Shown piece by piece: positions 52,603 through 60,344 of a DNA stretch of 60,344 bases. The notes below the pieces were generated by a model. It was not told the origin of the DNA and searched no databases. It worked only from the letters and a program-made list of their open reading frames with translations. The number at the start of each line of letters is the position of its first letter. Within the stretch, counting starts at the first letter, position 1. The stretch comes from Candidatus Acidiferrales bacterium. GTDB lineage: Bacteria; Acidobacteriota; Terriglobia; Acidiferrales; UBA7541. Both the position numbers and the translations under genes were made by a program. The DNA lies in NCBI GenBank assembly GCA_031296075.1, contig JARLGK010000222.1:1-60344 (forward strand), read 5' to 3'.

Positions 52603-54492
52603 ATGGTCTCATTTCATAAATGCGCTTTGTGGTTCGCATATCTCTCCGCATTGATCTTGGTCCCCGTGCCGCAGCTCGGGGCCACAATGCGGCCAGGCGT
52701 GATTAGGGTCGAAGTGGACGCCACGCACGCGCCGCAAAGAATTCTGCACACTCATCTGACCATACCCATGCAGCCGGGACCGCTTACCCTCTACTACCCG
52801 GAATGGATTCCGGGCGAGCACATGCCCGACGGCCCGGTGGTCAATATCGCCGGACTGAAGTTCACGGCGGGCCGGAAGACCATTCCCTGGCGGCGCGACC
52901 TGCTGGACATGTTCGCATTTCATCTCGAGGTTCCGCCGGGCGTCACGTCGCTCGACGTCCGCTTTGATTTTCTGATTTCGCAGGTCACGTCCGGATATTC
53001 CTCCGGAGCTTCCGCAACGGCCTACGTCGAGCTGCTGAGCTGGAATCAACTGGTACTCTATCCCCGCGGTTACGCTGCCAAAGATCTTACATACATACCG
53101 AGTGTCAAGTTTCCTGCCGGATGGAAATTCGGGACGGCACTGCCAGGCGCGAAGCAGAATGGCGATACCATCTACTTTGCGGCCGTCCCGCTGAGCACTT
53201 TGATCGATTCCCCCGTGGTAGCGGGCCGCTATTTCCGCGTCATCCAGCTGACGCCGGGACAAAATCCGTCCCACGAAATCGACATCGCAGCGGATAGCGA
53301 GGCCGCGCTGGCGATGTCTCCGGAAACGGAAGCGCACTATCGCCAGCTCGTCGCGGAAACCGGCGCGCTCTTCGGCGTGCGTCACTATCACGATTACCAT
53401 TTCCTGCTCACGCTGAGCGACAACGTCCCGCACTTCGGACTCGAGCATCACGAATCGAGCGACGACCGCGTCCCCGAAAAGACGCTGATCGAGAAGACGC
53501 GTCTCATCGAGACTGCCGATCTGCTCCCGCATGAATTTGTCCATTCCTGGAACGGCAAGTATCGCCGCCCCGCGGATCTCGCGACCGCGGACTACCACCA
53601 GCCGATGAGAGACGACCTCCTCTGGGTTTACGAAGGCCTGACGGAGTACCTGGGCGACGTGCTCACCGCGCGCACAGGACTCTTGAATCAGGATCAGGCA
53701 CACGAAGCGCTTGCCCGCTTGGCTGCGCTATACGATCGCCAGCCGGGACGCAATTGGCGTCCCCTGCAGGACACCGCCGACTCCGCCGAACTTCTCTACA
53801 ATGCCGATGAAGACTGGACGTATTGGCGGCGAAGCGTGGACTTTTACGACGAAAGCGAACTTCTCTGGCTTGATGTGGACGCGACCTTGCGCCGCCTGAC
53901 CAAGGATCAGAAATCCATGAACGATTTCTGCCGGCTTTTTCACGGCGGAACCGGCGGCGAACCCGCCTTGAAGACCTACGCGTTTGAAGATGTCGCCGCC
54001 GGCCTCAATGCCATCGCGCCGTACGATTGGTCCGGCTTCCTCCGCACGCGCCTCGATTCCATCGCGCCCAAAACTCCCGACGAGGCGCTTCAAAACGGCG
54101 GGTGGCAGCTCACCTTCAACGACCAGCCGAATGAAATTCAAACTGCCCGGGACGAGGTCAAGAAACAAGTGACGCTCATGTATTCGATCGGCATGATTGC
54201 GACCACGGAGGGAATCATTCAGGAGGTGATGTACGACGGGCCTTCGTTCAAAGCGGGCCTCGGCCCGGGAATGAAAATCACCGAAGTCGCCGGCAAACCA
54301 TTCTCGCCCGCCGCCTTGAAGGACTCCGTCGCGGCATCCGCCACCTCACCGGTGCAGCTCACTGTCGCCAACGGTTCTCAGGTGCAGACCTACTCAATCG
54401 ATTACCACGGCGGCCAGCAATATCCGCATCTGAAACGCTTACAGAACCGGCCGGATGTTCTCGACGAGATTTATCGTCCGCTGGCGCCGTGA
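52603..54492 (+). CDS. M61-family metallopeptidase with PDZ domain
   Basis: 629 residues. Signal peptide at 1-27 (ALWFAYLSALILVPVPQLGA). N-terminal beta domain, then the zinc site LPHEFVHSWNGKYRRP (HExxH) and the downstream ligand in YEGLTEYLGDVLTARTG. C-terminal PDZ (about 530-610: IIQEVMYDGPSFKAGLGPGM). This is the glycyl aminopeptidase family M61; it acts outside the cytoplasm. Shine-Dalgarno AGGAAAAGGGG about ten bases before the ATG. It follows the GcvT-like gene by 51 bases on the same strand. Confidence 0.9.
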   Translation: MVSFHKCALWFAYLSALILVPVPQLGATMRPGVIRVEVDATHAPQRILHTHLTIPMQPGPLTLYYPEWIPGEHMPDGPVVNIAGLKFTAGRKTIPWRRDLLDMFAFHLEVPPGVTSLDVRFDFLISQVTSGYSSGASATAYVELLSWNQLVLYPRGYAAKDLTYIPSVKFPAGWKFGTALPGAKQNGDTIYFAAVPLSTLIDSPVVAGRYFRVIQLTPGQNPSHEIDIAADSEAALAMSPETEAHYRQLVAETGALFGVRHYHDYHFLLTLSDNVPHFGLEHHESSDDRVPEKTLIEKTRLIETADLLPHEFVHSWNGKYRRPADLATADYHQPMRDDLLWVYEGLTEYLGDVLTARTGLLNQDQAHEALARLAALYDRQPGRNWRPLQDTADSAELLYNADEDWTYWRRSVDFYDESELLWLDVDATLRRLTKDQKSMNDFCRLFHGGTGGEPALKTYAFEDVAAGLNAIAPYDWSGFLRTRLDSIAPKTPDEALQNGGWQLTFNDQPNEIQTARDEVKKQVTLMYSIGMIATTEGIIQEVMYDGPSFKAGLGPGMKITEVAGKPFSPAALKDSVAASATSPVQLTVANGSQVQTYSIDYHGGQQYPHLKRLQNRPDVLDEIYRPLAP

Positions 54493-54644
54493 ATATCGAG
54501 CGAATCGGCAATGACTGCGCGGCGCGATCTCCGAATCAATACCCTGCGGCTGGCACTCCAAGTGTTTGGAATGAAACCTGGAATTGGGCGAATCCGCGGC
54601 CGGAGCGGGCGAGCAACCGCCCGTCCGCTTCGGCCAACGGGCTC

Positions 54645-54989
54645 CTAGTCGAGTTGGACTGCCTGCAGGTTACCCTTGAAACTTACCCGCGTTACCTTAC
54701 CTTGGTCCGAAAGAACCTCCGACGTCAGAGGCTTTGCCGGGAGTTGGATCCAGTGGCACGGGACTTTGCCAATCACTTTGCCGTGCTGAAGAATGGAGAG
54801 TTCATTCTGCCCGTCCACCGCCTCCAATGAATATTGGCCGGGCTTCAATTGTGTTTGGCCAATCGTGGTGGGTTCGTGGACATCGTAGGTAGCGGAGTTT
54901 GTGCCGGAGGCATTCTTGGCGGCAAAAACGGGCGCTGCCAGAAGAAGGACTGCTAGTGCTGCGAACGTTCGCGTTGCTCGGATGCGCAT
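54645..54989 (-). CDS. small secreted protein of unknown function
   Basis: 114 residues. Signal peptide (FAALAVLLLAAPVFAA), then a compact beta-type domain with the pattern ATYDVHEPTTIGQTQLKPGQ, YSLEAVDGQNELSILQHGKV and VSFKGNLQAVQLD. Small secreted proteins with a similar ...G.YSL...G...... layout are frequent in Acidobacteria (recalled). It converges with the M61 gene. No function assigned. Confidence 0.75.
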   Translation of the reverse strand: MRIRATRTFAALAVLLLAAPVFAAKNASGTNSATYDVHEPTTIGQTQLKPGQYSLEAVDGQNELSILQHGKVIGKVPCHWIQLPAKPLTSEVLSDQGKVTRVSFKGNLQAVQLD

Positions 54990-55328
54990 TTGCGTCTTGG
55001 CTCCTGTGGTAAAGAAATTATCCAGAGAGAATCGAGCTTACCTGCTGGCTCTCCGTGGCTGGGCGCTGCACGTGTCAATCGCCGTCAATGGACAGACGTC
55101 CTCTTAGTTAGAGGCGCCGCTCCCATATTCGGTTCCACAATTGCGAAGTTAGCCGTCAAGTCTCGGTGCCGGCCGTCGTCCCGTTTTGGCAACCGCCTGA
55201 GAACACGGCTTGTTACGGGGCCTCAAACCTCAGACCTCCCAGCCCCGCGGCACTGCGTATTTCTGCGGATTGACACCAAACCGAGGAAATAGCATCGTTC
55301 CCTTTTCTAATTCCCTCGGAGGACTCCG
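54990..55328. other. intergenic region with possible -35 element
   Basis: 339 bases between divergent genes. TTGACA at 55270-55275 fits a -35 element for the PEGA gene, but the hexamer 17 bases further (CATCGT) is a poor -10. Strong Shine-Dalgarno TCGGAGGACTCC just before 55329. Nothing else recognised. Confidence 0.35.
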
Positions 55329-56021
55329 ATGCGGCCATCGAGGAGACACTGTCTCTATGCATCGCTCGCGCTGCTGGCATCCGCGCTGCTCGCTCCGCAA
55401 GCGATTGCCGAAACTCTGACGATCACCAGTTCTCCGCCCGGCGCCGCCGTCGAAATCAACGGCTCCGTTGCCGGGACCACGCCCTACAAAACGGAATTTC
55501 CCGGCGGATACTTCCACAAGACTCACACCGTCTTCGGGGCGCGCCTCGATCATTCGATGGTGGTTCGAGTTTCTAAGGACGGCTACCTCACCGAACAGCT
55601 CACGCTGACGCAGGGGCCGTTTGAATGGGTCGCCGTCAACGGTCGCCACCACGGAAACTATTTTCTTCTGAAGTCGGGCCGCTTCGATATCAAGCTCGAT
55701 CCCATCTCCTATGGAAACGCGCCGGTCGAAACAATCAGTCATGAGGGCCCATTGCGTCCCGCTGCCATCTCGTCGTTTCGATCGGAAGAGAGCGAGGCGC
55801 AGCAACAGATCGGCAGCGTGACGGTCGCCTCGGACCCACCGGGCGCGGATATCTACGTGGACGGAAAATTTGTGGGTCAGACCCCTTCGACCATCCGTCT
55901 TGCGAGCGGGCCTCATCGCGTCGAAGTAAAATCCGAGGGTAAGCACGGCTGGGAGCGCGACCTCGAAGTCCTGAAGGACAGCCAGCTCACGCTGCATCCG
56001 GTGCTCAGCGCATCGCCCTAA
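55329..56021 (+). CDS. PEGA-domain secreted protein
   Basis: 230 residues. Signal peptide (LYASLALLASALLAPQAIA). Two PEGA domains: the first near 30-105 (ITSSPPGAAVEINGSVAGTT), the second near 158-225 (VTVASDPPGADIYVDGKFVG, then TPSTIRLASGPHRVEVKSEG). PEGA units are surface-layer-like beta domains often in exported proteins of Acidobacteria and Planctomycetes; they bind partners rather than catalyse. Strong ribosome-binding site. No enzymatic motif. Confidence 0.88.
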   Translation: MRPSRRHCLYASLALLASALLAPQAIAETLTITSSPPGAAVEINGSVAGTTPYKTEFPGGYFHKTHTVFGARLDHSMVVRVSKDGYLTEQLTLTQGPFEWVAVNGRHHGNYFLLKSGRFDIKLDPISYGNAPVETISHEGPLRPAAISSFRSEESEAQQQIGSVTVASDPPGADIYVDGKFVGQTPSTIRLASGPHRVEVKSEGKHGWERDLEVLKDSQLTLHPVLSASP

Positions 56022-56196
56022 CGCCGCGTATTGGCAAACGCTGTGCCCTTTGCCTTTAACCTGCAAGAGCGTTCCAGCGTAGACACTTCGCCACCAGCAC
56101 TATGATCTTGGCGCGTGATTCCCGTGCTATCCTCGCCCGTGAAGCAACTGCCATGAATCGCGTCCAACCTATGAGCGCCCCCGCTTCATTTTTGCC

Positions 56197-57837
56197 GTGA
56201 CGCAAATCCCCGAGAGCCACGAACCGGGAGTCGCATCGCGGCGCTATGCGTTCTTGGTCGCCGCGGGAATTTTTCTGAGCCGTGTCTCGGGGCTCGTCCG
56301 GGATCGGGTCTTCGCACATTATTTCGGACTTTCTGCGACGGCAGACGCTTTCAAAGCTGCACTGCGGATTCCGAATTTCCTGCAGAATCTGTTCGGGGAG
56401 GGCGTGCTCTCCGCGTCTTTCATTCCCGTGTACGCCAGCTTACTGGCGCGAGATGACGACGAAGAGGCGCGCCGCACCGCAGGGGCTGTCGCGTCCCTGT
56501 TGGTGCTGGCCACTTCCATTCTTGTCCTGATCGGGGTTCTCGGGGCGCCCTGGCTGACCTACGCGCTTGCCGCCGGCTTTTCCCCTGAAAAGCGCGAGCT
56601 GACCGTCCGCATCGTGCGCATCCTCTTTCCGGGCGTGGGACTTCTGGTCTTCTCCGCCTGGTGTCTCGGAGTCCTCAATAGCCACCGGCGTTTTTTCCTT
56701 TCCTATTCCGCGGGTGTGATTTGGAACGCCGCAATGATCGCGGCGATGCTGGGCTGGGGACGTCACTCTGCACAGGATCGGCTGGCAATCATTCTGGCGT
56801 GGGGCTCGGTCGTGGGCAGCACGTTGCAAGTAGGAGTGCAGCTGCCCGTTGTGCTGCGCCTGCTCGGAGGTCTTCGCCTTTCGCTAAGCCGCCAGACGGA
56901 AAATGTGAAGACGGTTGTCGTCAATTTCTTTCCCGTCTTCTTCAGCCGCGGCGTCGTGCAGATCAGCGCCTACGTGGACGGATTTATCGCCAGTTGGCTG
57001 CCCACCGCCGCCGTCTCTGCGCTCGCCAGCGCGCAACTTCTCTACACACTACCCGTCAGCTTGTTCGGCATGTCGGTTTCCGCCGCCGAATTGCCGCAGA
57101 TGTCCGGCGCCGTTGGCAGCGAGAGCCAGGTGGGCGAAGTACTGCGCATCCGACTCAATGCAGGCCTCCGTCAGATCGCTTTTCTCGTGGTGCCGTCCGC
57201 GGCGGCGTTTCTAATATTGGGGGACGTGATTGTAGGCGCGATTTACCTTACCGGGCGGTTCACGCAAGGGGACGTGATCTATGTGTGGGGCATCCTCGCT
57301 GGCGCGACGGTTGGCCTGCTCGCTTCCACGCTTGGGCGGCTCTACTCGTCCACGTATTACGCGTTGCGCGACCCGCGCACGCCGCTGCGCTTCGCCATCG
57401 TCCGCGTGGCCCTGACGTCAATTCTCGGTTACCTTTGCGCGCTCCCGTTGCCGCGCATGCTGGGGATCGAACCCCGCTGGGGTGTTGCCGGCCTCACCAT
57501 CTCCGCCGGAATCGCGTCGTGGGTCGAGTTCCATCTCTTACGGCGTACTCTGAACCGCCGAATAGGCCGCACGGGACTACCCGCCGACTTCCTCGCCAAG
57601 CTCTGGGCAACGGCTCTGGTGGCTGCGGCAGCTGGTTGGGCGATTCACCGATACTGGGGAAATCGGATTCTTGCCTATTTGTACTTTCTCCCCGCGTGGT
57701 TGCGGCCGATTCTCCTCGCCGTGCTTGTTTTGGGGCCTTACGGAATAATTTACTTCGCGGGAACGTGGGCCTTGGGGCTCGCGGAAGCTCGCGCTCTCTT
57801 CAGTCGATTCCTCAGGCCAACAAGGGCGGCGAATTAA
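56197..57837 (+). CDS. murJ: lipid II flippase MurJ
   Basis: 546 residues, about 14 membrane helices. MATE-like MurJ/MviN family: LSRVSGLVRDRVFAHYFGLS, ADAFKAALRIPNFLQNLFGE, GVLSASFIPVYASLLA at the start, all characteristic. It moves the peptidoglycan precursor lipid II across the inner membrane. Start is a GTG at 56197 that overlaps the TGA of a 15-codon mini-ORF (ATG at 56153) in another frame; no clear Shine-Dalgarno for the GTG, so translational coupling is conceivable. Confidence 0.93.
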   Translation: MTQIPESHEPGVASRRYAFLVAAGIFLSRVSGLVRDRVFAHYFGLSATADAFKAALRIPNFLQNLFGEGVLSASFIPVYASLLARDDDEEARRTAGAVASLLVLATSILVLIGVLGAPWLTYALAAGFSPEKRELTVRIVRILFPGVGLLVFSAWCLGVLNSHRRFFLSYSAGVIWNAAMIAAMLGWGRHSAQDRLAIILAWGSVVGSTLQVGVQLPVVLRLLGGLRLSLSRQTENVKTVVVNFFPVFFSRGVVQISAYVDGFIASWLPTAAVSALASAQLLYTLPVSLFGMSVSAAELPQMSGAVGSESQVGEVLRIRLNAGLRQIAFLVVPSAAAFLILGDVIVGAIYLTGRFTQGDVIYVWGILAGATVGLLASTLGRLYSSTYYALRDPRTPLRFAIVRVALTSILGYLCALPLPRMLGIEPRWGVAGLTISAGIASWVEFHLLRRTLNRRIGRTGLPADFLAKLWATALVAAAAGWAIHRYWGNRILAYLYFLPAWLRPILLAVLVLGPYGIIYFAGTWALGLAEARALFSRFLRPTRAAN

Positions 57838-57900
57838 CGCGCGCGGGCATACGTCGCCATCGCTTCGAAATCGATGGCTGAGAGGTTCTAGATATAGGAA

Positions 57901-58620
57901 TTAGAATTTGAAGACAACAGCGACGGAGACTTTCGGACTGTATTGATAGGTTCCGAAGTAACGCGTCCCCACCATGTCCGCGCCCACCCGGTACGCAATC
58001 TTACGCTGGTGTATGTTGAGGTCCACACCGCCGCCGACTTCGTAGGTAAACGACGTCTGACTGCCGAACGCGGTTTGTGGCAGGAAGTGCGATCCACCGA
58101 CCAGGCCGTGTCCCCAAACCTCAAGGCCTCGCGGAGCGGCCCAGCGAAAGCGCGGCCCGCCCATTCCCTGCACATACTTCGCGCTCAGCCCCTCTATGGA
58201 TCCCCACGCGCCGATGAACTCGCCCTCCGCACCGACCCAATGCCCGCGCGGATAATAGACCATCCCCAGATTAAGGCCGTTCATGTTCAGCGTCACGTTG
58301 GGCACAAGATAGAATCGGAAAAATGTATAGCCGGCGCTTGCTTGCCAGTTGTAGTTCTCGTGAACGTTGTAAACGGTTGGCGGCTGTTGGTCGGCTGAAC
58401 CGGAACCGGGCTCACCGGAGCCAGCCGAGCTCGGTCCGTTCGCAGCGACAGGGGCCGGTGTTGTCGCCATGGCGTATAGTGACGGCACTCCTCGTGCCAA
58501 CGCAGTGGTGTCGGAAGCCGCAGCCGTGAACGGCAAAGAAGAGTTGTCTGGATTGGCCTGCGCGCCCGCCACAGCCGCAAGTAGTAGGATTGCCGCGAAT
58601 AGGAATGCCGTCTGCTTCAT
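57901..58620 (-). CDS. outer-membrane beta-barrel-like protein
   Basis: 239 residues. Signal peptide (FLFAAILLLAAVAGAQA), then a low-complexity Ser/Ala/Pro stretch (25-80) and a beta-rich domain with alternating aromatics (YNWQASAGYTFFRFYLVPNV, LVGGSHFLPQTAFGSQTSFT, VSVAVVFKF). The last residue is Phe, as in many outer-membrane barrels inserted by BamA. Resembles the OmpA-like eight-stranded barrels. No peptidoglycan-binding domain. The role is unknown. It converges with murJ. Confidence 0.75.
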   Translation of the reverse strand: MKQTAFLFAAILLLAAVAGAQANPDNSSLPFTAAASDTTALARGVPSLYAMATTPAPVAANGPSSAGSGEPGSGSADQQPPTVYNVHENYNWQASAGYTFFRFYLVPNVTLNMNGLNLGMVYYPRGHWVGAEGEFIGAWGSIEGLSAKYVQGMGGPRFRWAAPRGLEVWGHGLVGGSHFLPQTAFGSQTSFTYEVGGGVDLNIHQRKIAYRVGADMVGTRYFGTYQYSPKVSVAVVFKF

Positions 58621-58813
58621 CGCCTATCTCCCCAGGAAGCGTCCCAACGCTTCTCACCTGCCTTCTCAATTTGAGCCACAACAGGCCGATGTGTCCACTC
58701 CAAATTCACTGTTGGGACTAAGAAAGTTACTCATTGGTTGCCTCGCCAGCAGAACTGGCCCGGTCGGCGCCAATTTTCCGAAAGACAAAAACCCAATCGG
58801 GCCAACACTCCTG

Positions 58814-58822
58814 TGCTAGAAT
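58814..58822 (+). promoter_or_regulatory. possible extended -10 promoter of fds operon
   Basis: TGCTAGAAT, i.e. TG-N-TAGAAT, 78 bases before the fdsG ATG. No -35 hexamer at the expected distance, which is usual for extended -10 promoters. Confidence 0.35.
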
Positions 58823-58899
58823 TGCGCTTGAGTCTTCAACGGTTGAGGTTTGTCCGGACTGCATCTGCCTGACGGGTACGGAGTTAGAGGCGACTTCGC

Positions 58900-59379
58900 A
58901 TGAAAAACATCCAAGGCTGGGACGCTGATAGGGCTCTATCCAGAATCCAGGAATTGGAGCGCCTCCCCGGCGCCCTTCTGCCGATCCTGCACGCTCTGCA
59001 AGAAGAGTTCGGCTACGTCGACAAGGCCGCGATTCCGCTTGTCGCCAGCGCGCTCAATCTTTCCCATGCCGAAGTGCACGGAGTCCTAAGCTTCTATCAC
59101 GACTTTCACCGCGCCCCTGGCGGACGCCACGTTCTGAAGGTGTGCCGCGCCGAGGCCTGTCAATCCATGGGCTGCGAGAAGATGATCCGGCACGTCGAGA
59201 ATCGCCTGGGAGTGAAATTGGGCGAGACCACCGAAGACCGCAGCTTCACCGTGGAGCCGGTCTACTGCCTCGGCAATTGCGCGCTGTCGCCCGCGGTCAT
59301 GCTCGACGGAAAACTCTATGGCCGGGTTTCGTCGGACGTAGCCGACTTTCTGATTGATGACGCCAAGAGGCACGCATGA
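58900..59379 (+). CDS. fdsG: NAD-dependent formate dehydrogenase, gamma subunit (FdsG/NuoE type)
   Basis: 159 residues. Thioredoxin-like [2Fe-2S] protein: LLPILHALQEEFGYVDKAAI, GVLSFYHDFH, then cluster ligands Cys82 and Cys87 (CRAEACQSMG) and Cys123 and Cys127 (CLGNCALSP). The CRAEACQSMG form and the next gene are those of soluble fds-type formate dehydrogenases rather than of respiratory complex I. It passes electrons between the molybdenum subunit and the FMN site. GAGG nine bases before the ATG; stop overlaps the next start by four bases. Confidence 0.88.
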   Translation: MKNIQGWDADRALSRIQELERLPGALLPILHALQEEFGYVDKAAIPLVASALNLSHAEVHGVLSFYHDFHRAPGGRHVLKVCRAEACQSMGCEKMIRHVENRLGVKLGETTEDRSFTVEPVYCLGNCALSPAVMLDGKLYGRVSSDVADFLIDDAKRHA

Positions 59380-60344
59380 GTTTGAAGATCTTCGTGCCCG
59401 GCGACGCGGCCGCACTTTCGGTTGGCGCCGAGGGCGTTGCCAAAGCAATCGCCGAACAGATTGCCTCGCGCCGACTGGATGCCTCCGTGATTCGCAATGG
59501 TTCGCGCGGCATGTTCTGGCTCGAACCGCTGGTCGAAGTTGAATCGCCTCGCGGCCGCATCGCCTACGGTCCCGTGACTGCGGACGAGGTGCCGGGCTTG
59601 TTCGACGCCGGATTCCTCGATGGCAAGCCGCACCGCCTTCATCTCGGCCCTACCGAAGAAATTCCTTACCTGAAAAAGCAGGAGCGCCTCACTTTCGCGC
59701 GCTGCGGCATCACCGATCCCCTCTCGCTATCCGATTACGTGAGCCACGGCGGCTACCGCGGACTCGAGCGGGCGCTAACGCTCACTCCGCAGGCGATCGT
59801 GGAAGAGGTCACCAACTCAGGACTCCGCGGGCGTGGCGGCGCGGGTTTTCCGACCGGCATCAAGTGGCGAACCGTTCTCAACACAGCCTCCGATCAAAAA
59901 TATATTGTCTGCAACGCCGATGAAGGCGACAGCGGCACGTACGCGGATCGCATGATTATGGAAGGCGATCCGTTCGTCTTGATCGAAGGCATGACTATTG
60001 CCGGATTTGCCGTCGGCGCCACCAGCGGCTATATCTACCTCCGCTCGGAATATCCCCATGCGTTTCGGCAGATGCAGCGCGCCGTCGCCATCGCCTACGA
60101 CAAGGGCTACCTCGGTGAAAATGTCGCGGGGAGCGGCAAGAAATTCGACCTCGAGCCGCGCATGGGCGCCGGAGCATACATTTGCGGCGAGGAAACCTCC
60201 CTGCTTGAAAGCCTAGAAGGCAAGCGCGGCCAAATCCGTTTCAAGCCTCCGGTGCCCGCGATCAAAGGCCTGTTCGGCCAGCCGACCGTGGTCAACAACG
60301 TGATTTCGCTCGCCACCGTACCCATCATTCTCGACAAGGGTGCA
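59376..60344 (+). CDS. fdsB: NAD-dependent formate dehydrogenase, beta subunit (FdsB/NuoF type), 5' part
   Basis: 323 residues visible; cut by the window end. An N-terminal domain (1-115, LKIFVPGDAAALSVGAEGVA) is followed by the NuoF core: FMN loop GLRGRGGAGFPTGIKW, NADH site CNADEGDSGTYADR, GAGAYICGEETSLLESLEG and KPPVPAIKGLFGQPTVVNNV. The N-terminal extension with NGSRGMFWLEPLVEVE and RIAYGPVTADEVPGLFDAG is typical of FdsB-like proteins. The cluster-binding cysteines lie beyond the window. It reduces NAD+ with electrons from formate; the molybdenum alpha subunit is expected downstream. Confidence 0.88.
   Translation, partial: MSLKIFVPGDAAALSVGAEGVAKAIAEQIASRRLDASVIRNGSRGMFWLEPLVEVESPRGRIAYGPVTADEVPGLFDAGFLDGKPHRLHLGPTEEIPYLKKQERLTFARCGITDPLSLSDYVSHGGYRGLERALTLTPQAIVEEVTNSGLRGRGGAGFPTGIKWRTVLNTASDQKYIVCNADEGDSGTYADRMIMEGDPFVLIEGMTIAGFAVGATSGYIYLRSEYPHAFRQMQRAVAIAYDKGYLGENVAGSGKKFDLEPRMGAGAYICGEETSLLESLEGKRGQIRFKPPVPAIKGLFGQPTVVNNVISLATVPIILDKGA

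Noticed and set aside
54489-54830. Plus-strand frame overlapping the M61 stop
   Set aside because: Runs antisense into the small secreted protein gene and has no family pattern or ribosome-binding site.

Overview
The window looks like chromosomal DNA of an Acidobacteriota member (inference). It has high GC, many short secreted TPR proteins, PEGA and AsmA proteins, DUF985, tandem PYROXD2-like oxidoreductases and PAS domains of a style common in that phylum. No rRNA, CRISPR array, insertion sequence, integrase or phage gene was seen. One tRNA-Ala(GGC) and one tmRNA are present.

Layout. (1) 1-9.7 kb, all minus strand: a cut-off secreted protein, AsmA-like protein, signal peptidase I (lepB), RNase III (rnc), two tandem paralogous secreted TPR proteins, a third TPR protein, and an ECF sigma / zinc-finger anti-sigma pair. 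(2) 9.9-17.0 kb: tRNA-Ala, a beta-CASP metallo-hydrolase, an aminotransferase overlapping a soluble lytic transglycosylase, a hypothetical protein, a DUF985 cupin with a small gene remnant behind it, and ssrA. (3) 17.1-42.3 kb, the most interesting part: two divergent tandem-domain universal stress proteins, a heavy-metal-type P-type ATPase, an ADP-forming acyl-CoA synthetase fused to a GNAT acetyltransferase, acetate kinase and phosphoketolase, a CBS-pair protein, a small basic protein, a Mg2+ P-type ATPase, a PAS-PAS sigma-54 activator, a STAS-like protein, a Crp/Fnr regulator, a frameshifted receiver gene, LigA/LigB ring-cleavage dioxygenase and a caa3-type cytochrome oxidase operon. (4) 42.3-48 kb: a hybrid histidine kinase followed by a REC-GGDEF protein, and an APC permease. 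(5) 48-60.3 kb: tandem PYROXD2-like oxidoreductases divergent from a GcvT-family protein, an M61 peptidase, small secreted proteins, MurJ, a beta-barrel protein and the start of an NAD-dependent formate dehydrogenase operon (fdsG-fdsB), cut by the window end.

The main finding is a candidate regulon. Eight copies of the palindrome GTGA-N6-TCAC lie in the short intergenic spaces of region 3: in front of both universal stress proteins, the small-ORF/CBS unit, the STAS-crp unit, ligAB and the cytochrome oxidase operon. A by-eye scan found only two other exact matches in the window, both inside genes; about one is expected by chance. The Crp-family protein in the same island has a CRP-type recognition helix (RETVTR) suited to GTGA half-sites, but it lacks the cAMP-pocket residues and any FNR-type cysteine cluster. 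The gene set resembles low-oxygen/energy-stress regulons of other bacteria: universal stress proteins, CBS protein, metal ATPase, substrate-level ATP synthesis through phosphoketolase and acetate kinase, and a terminal oxidase. I infer that this is an acidobacterial island of that kind, under a Crp-like factor whose signal is unknown.
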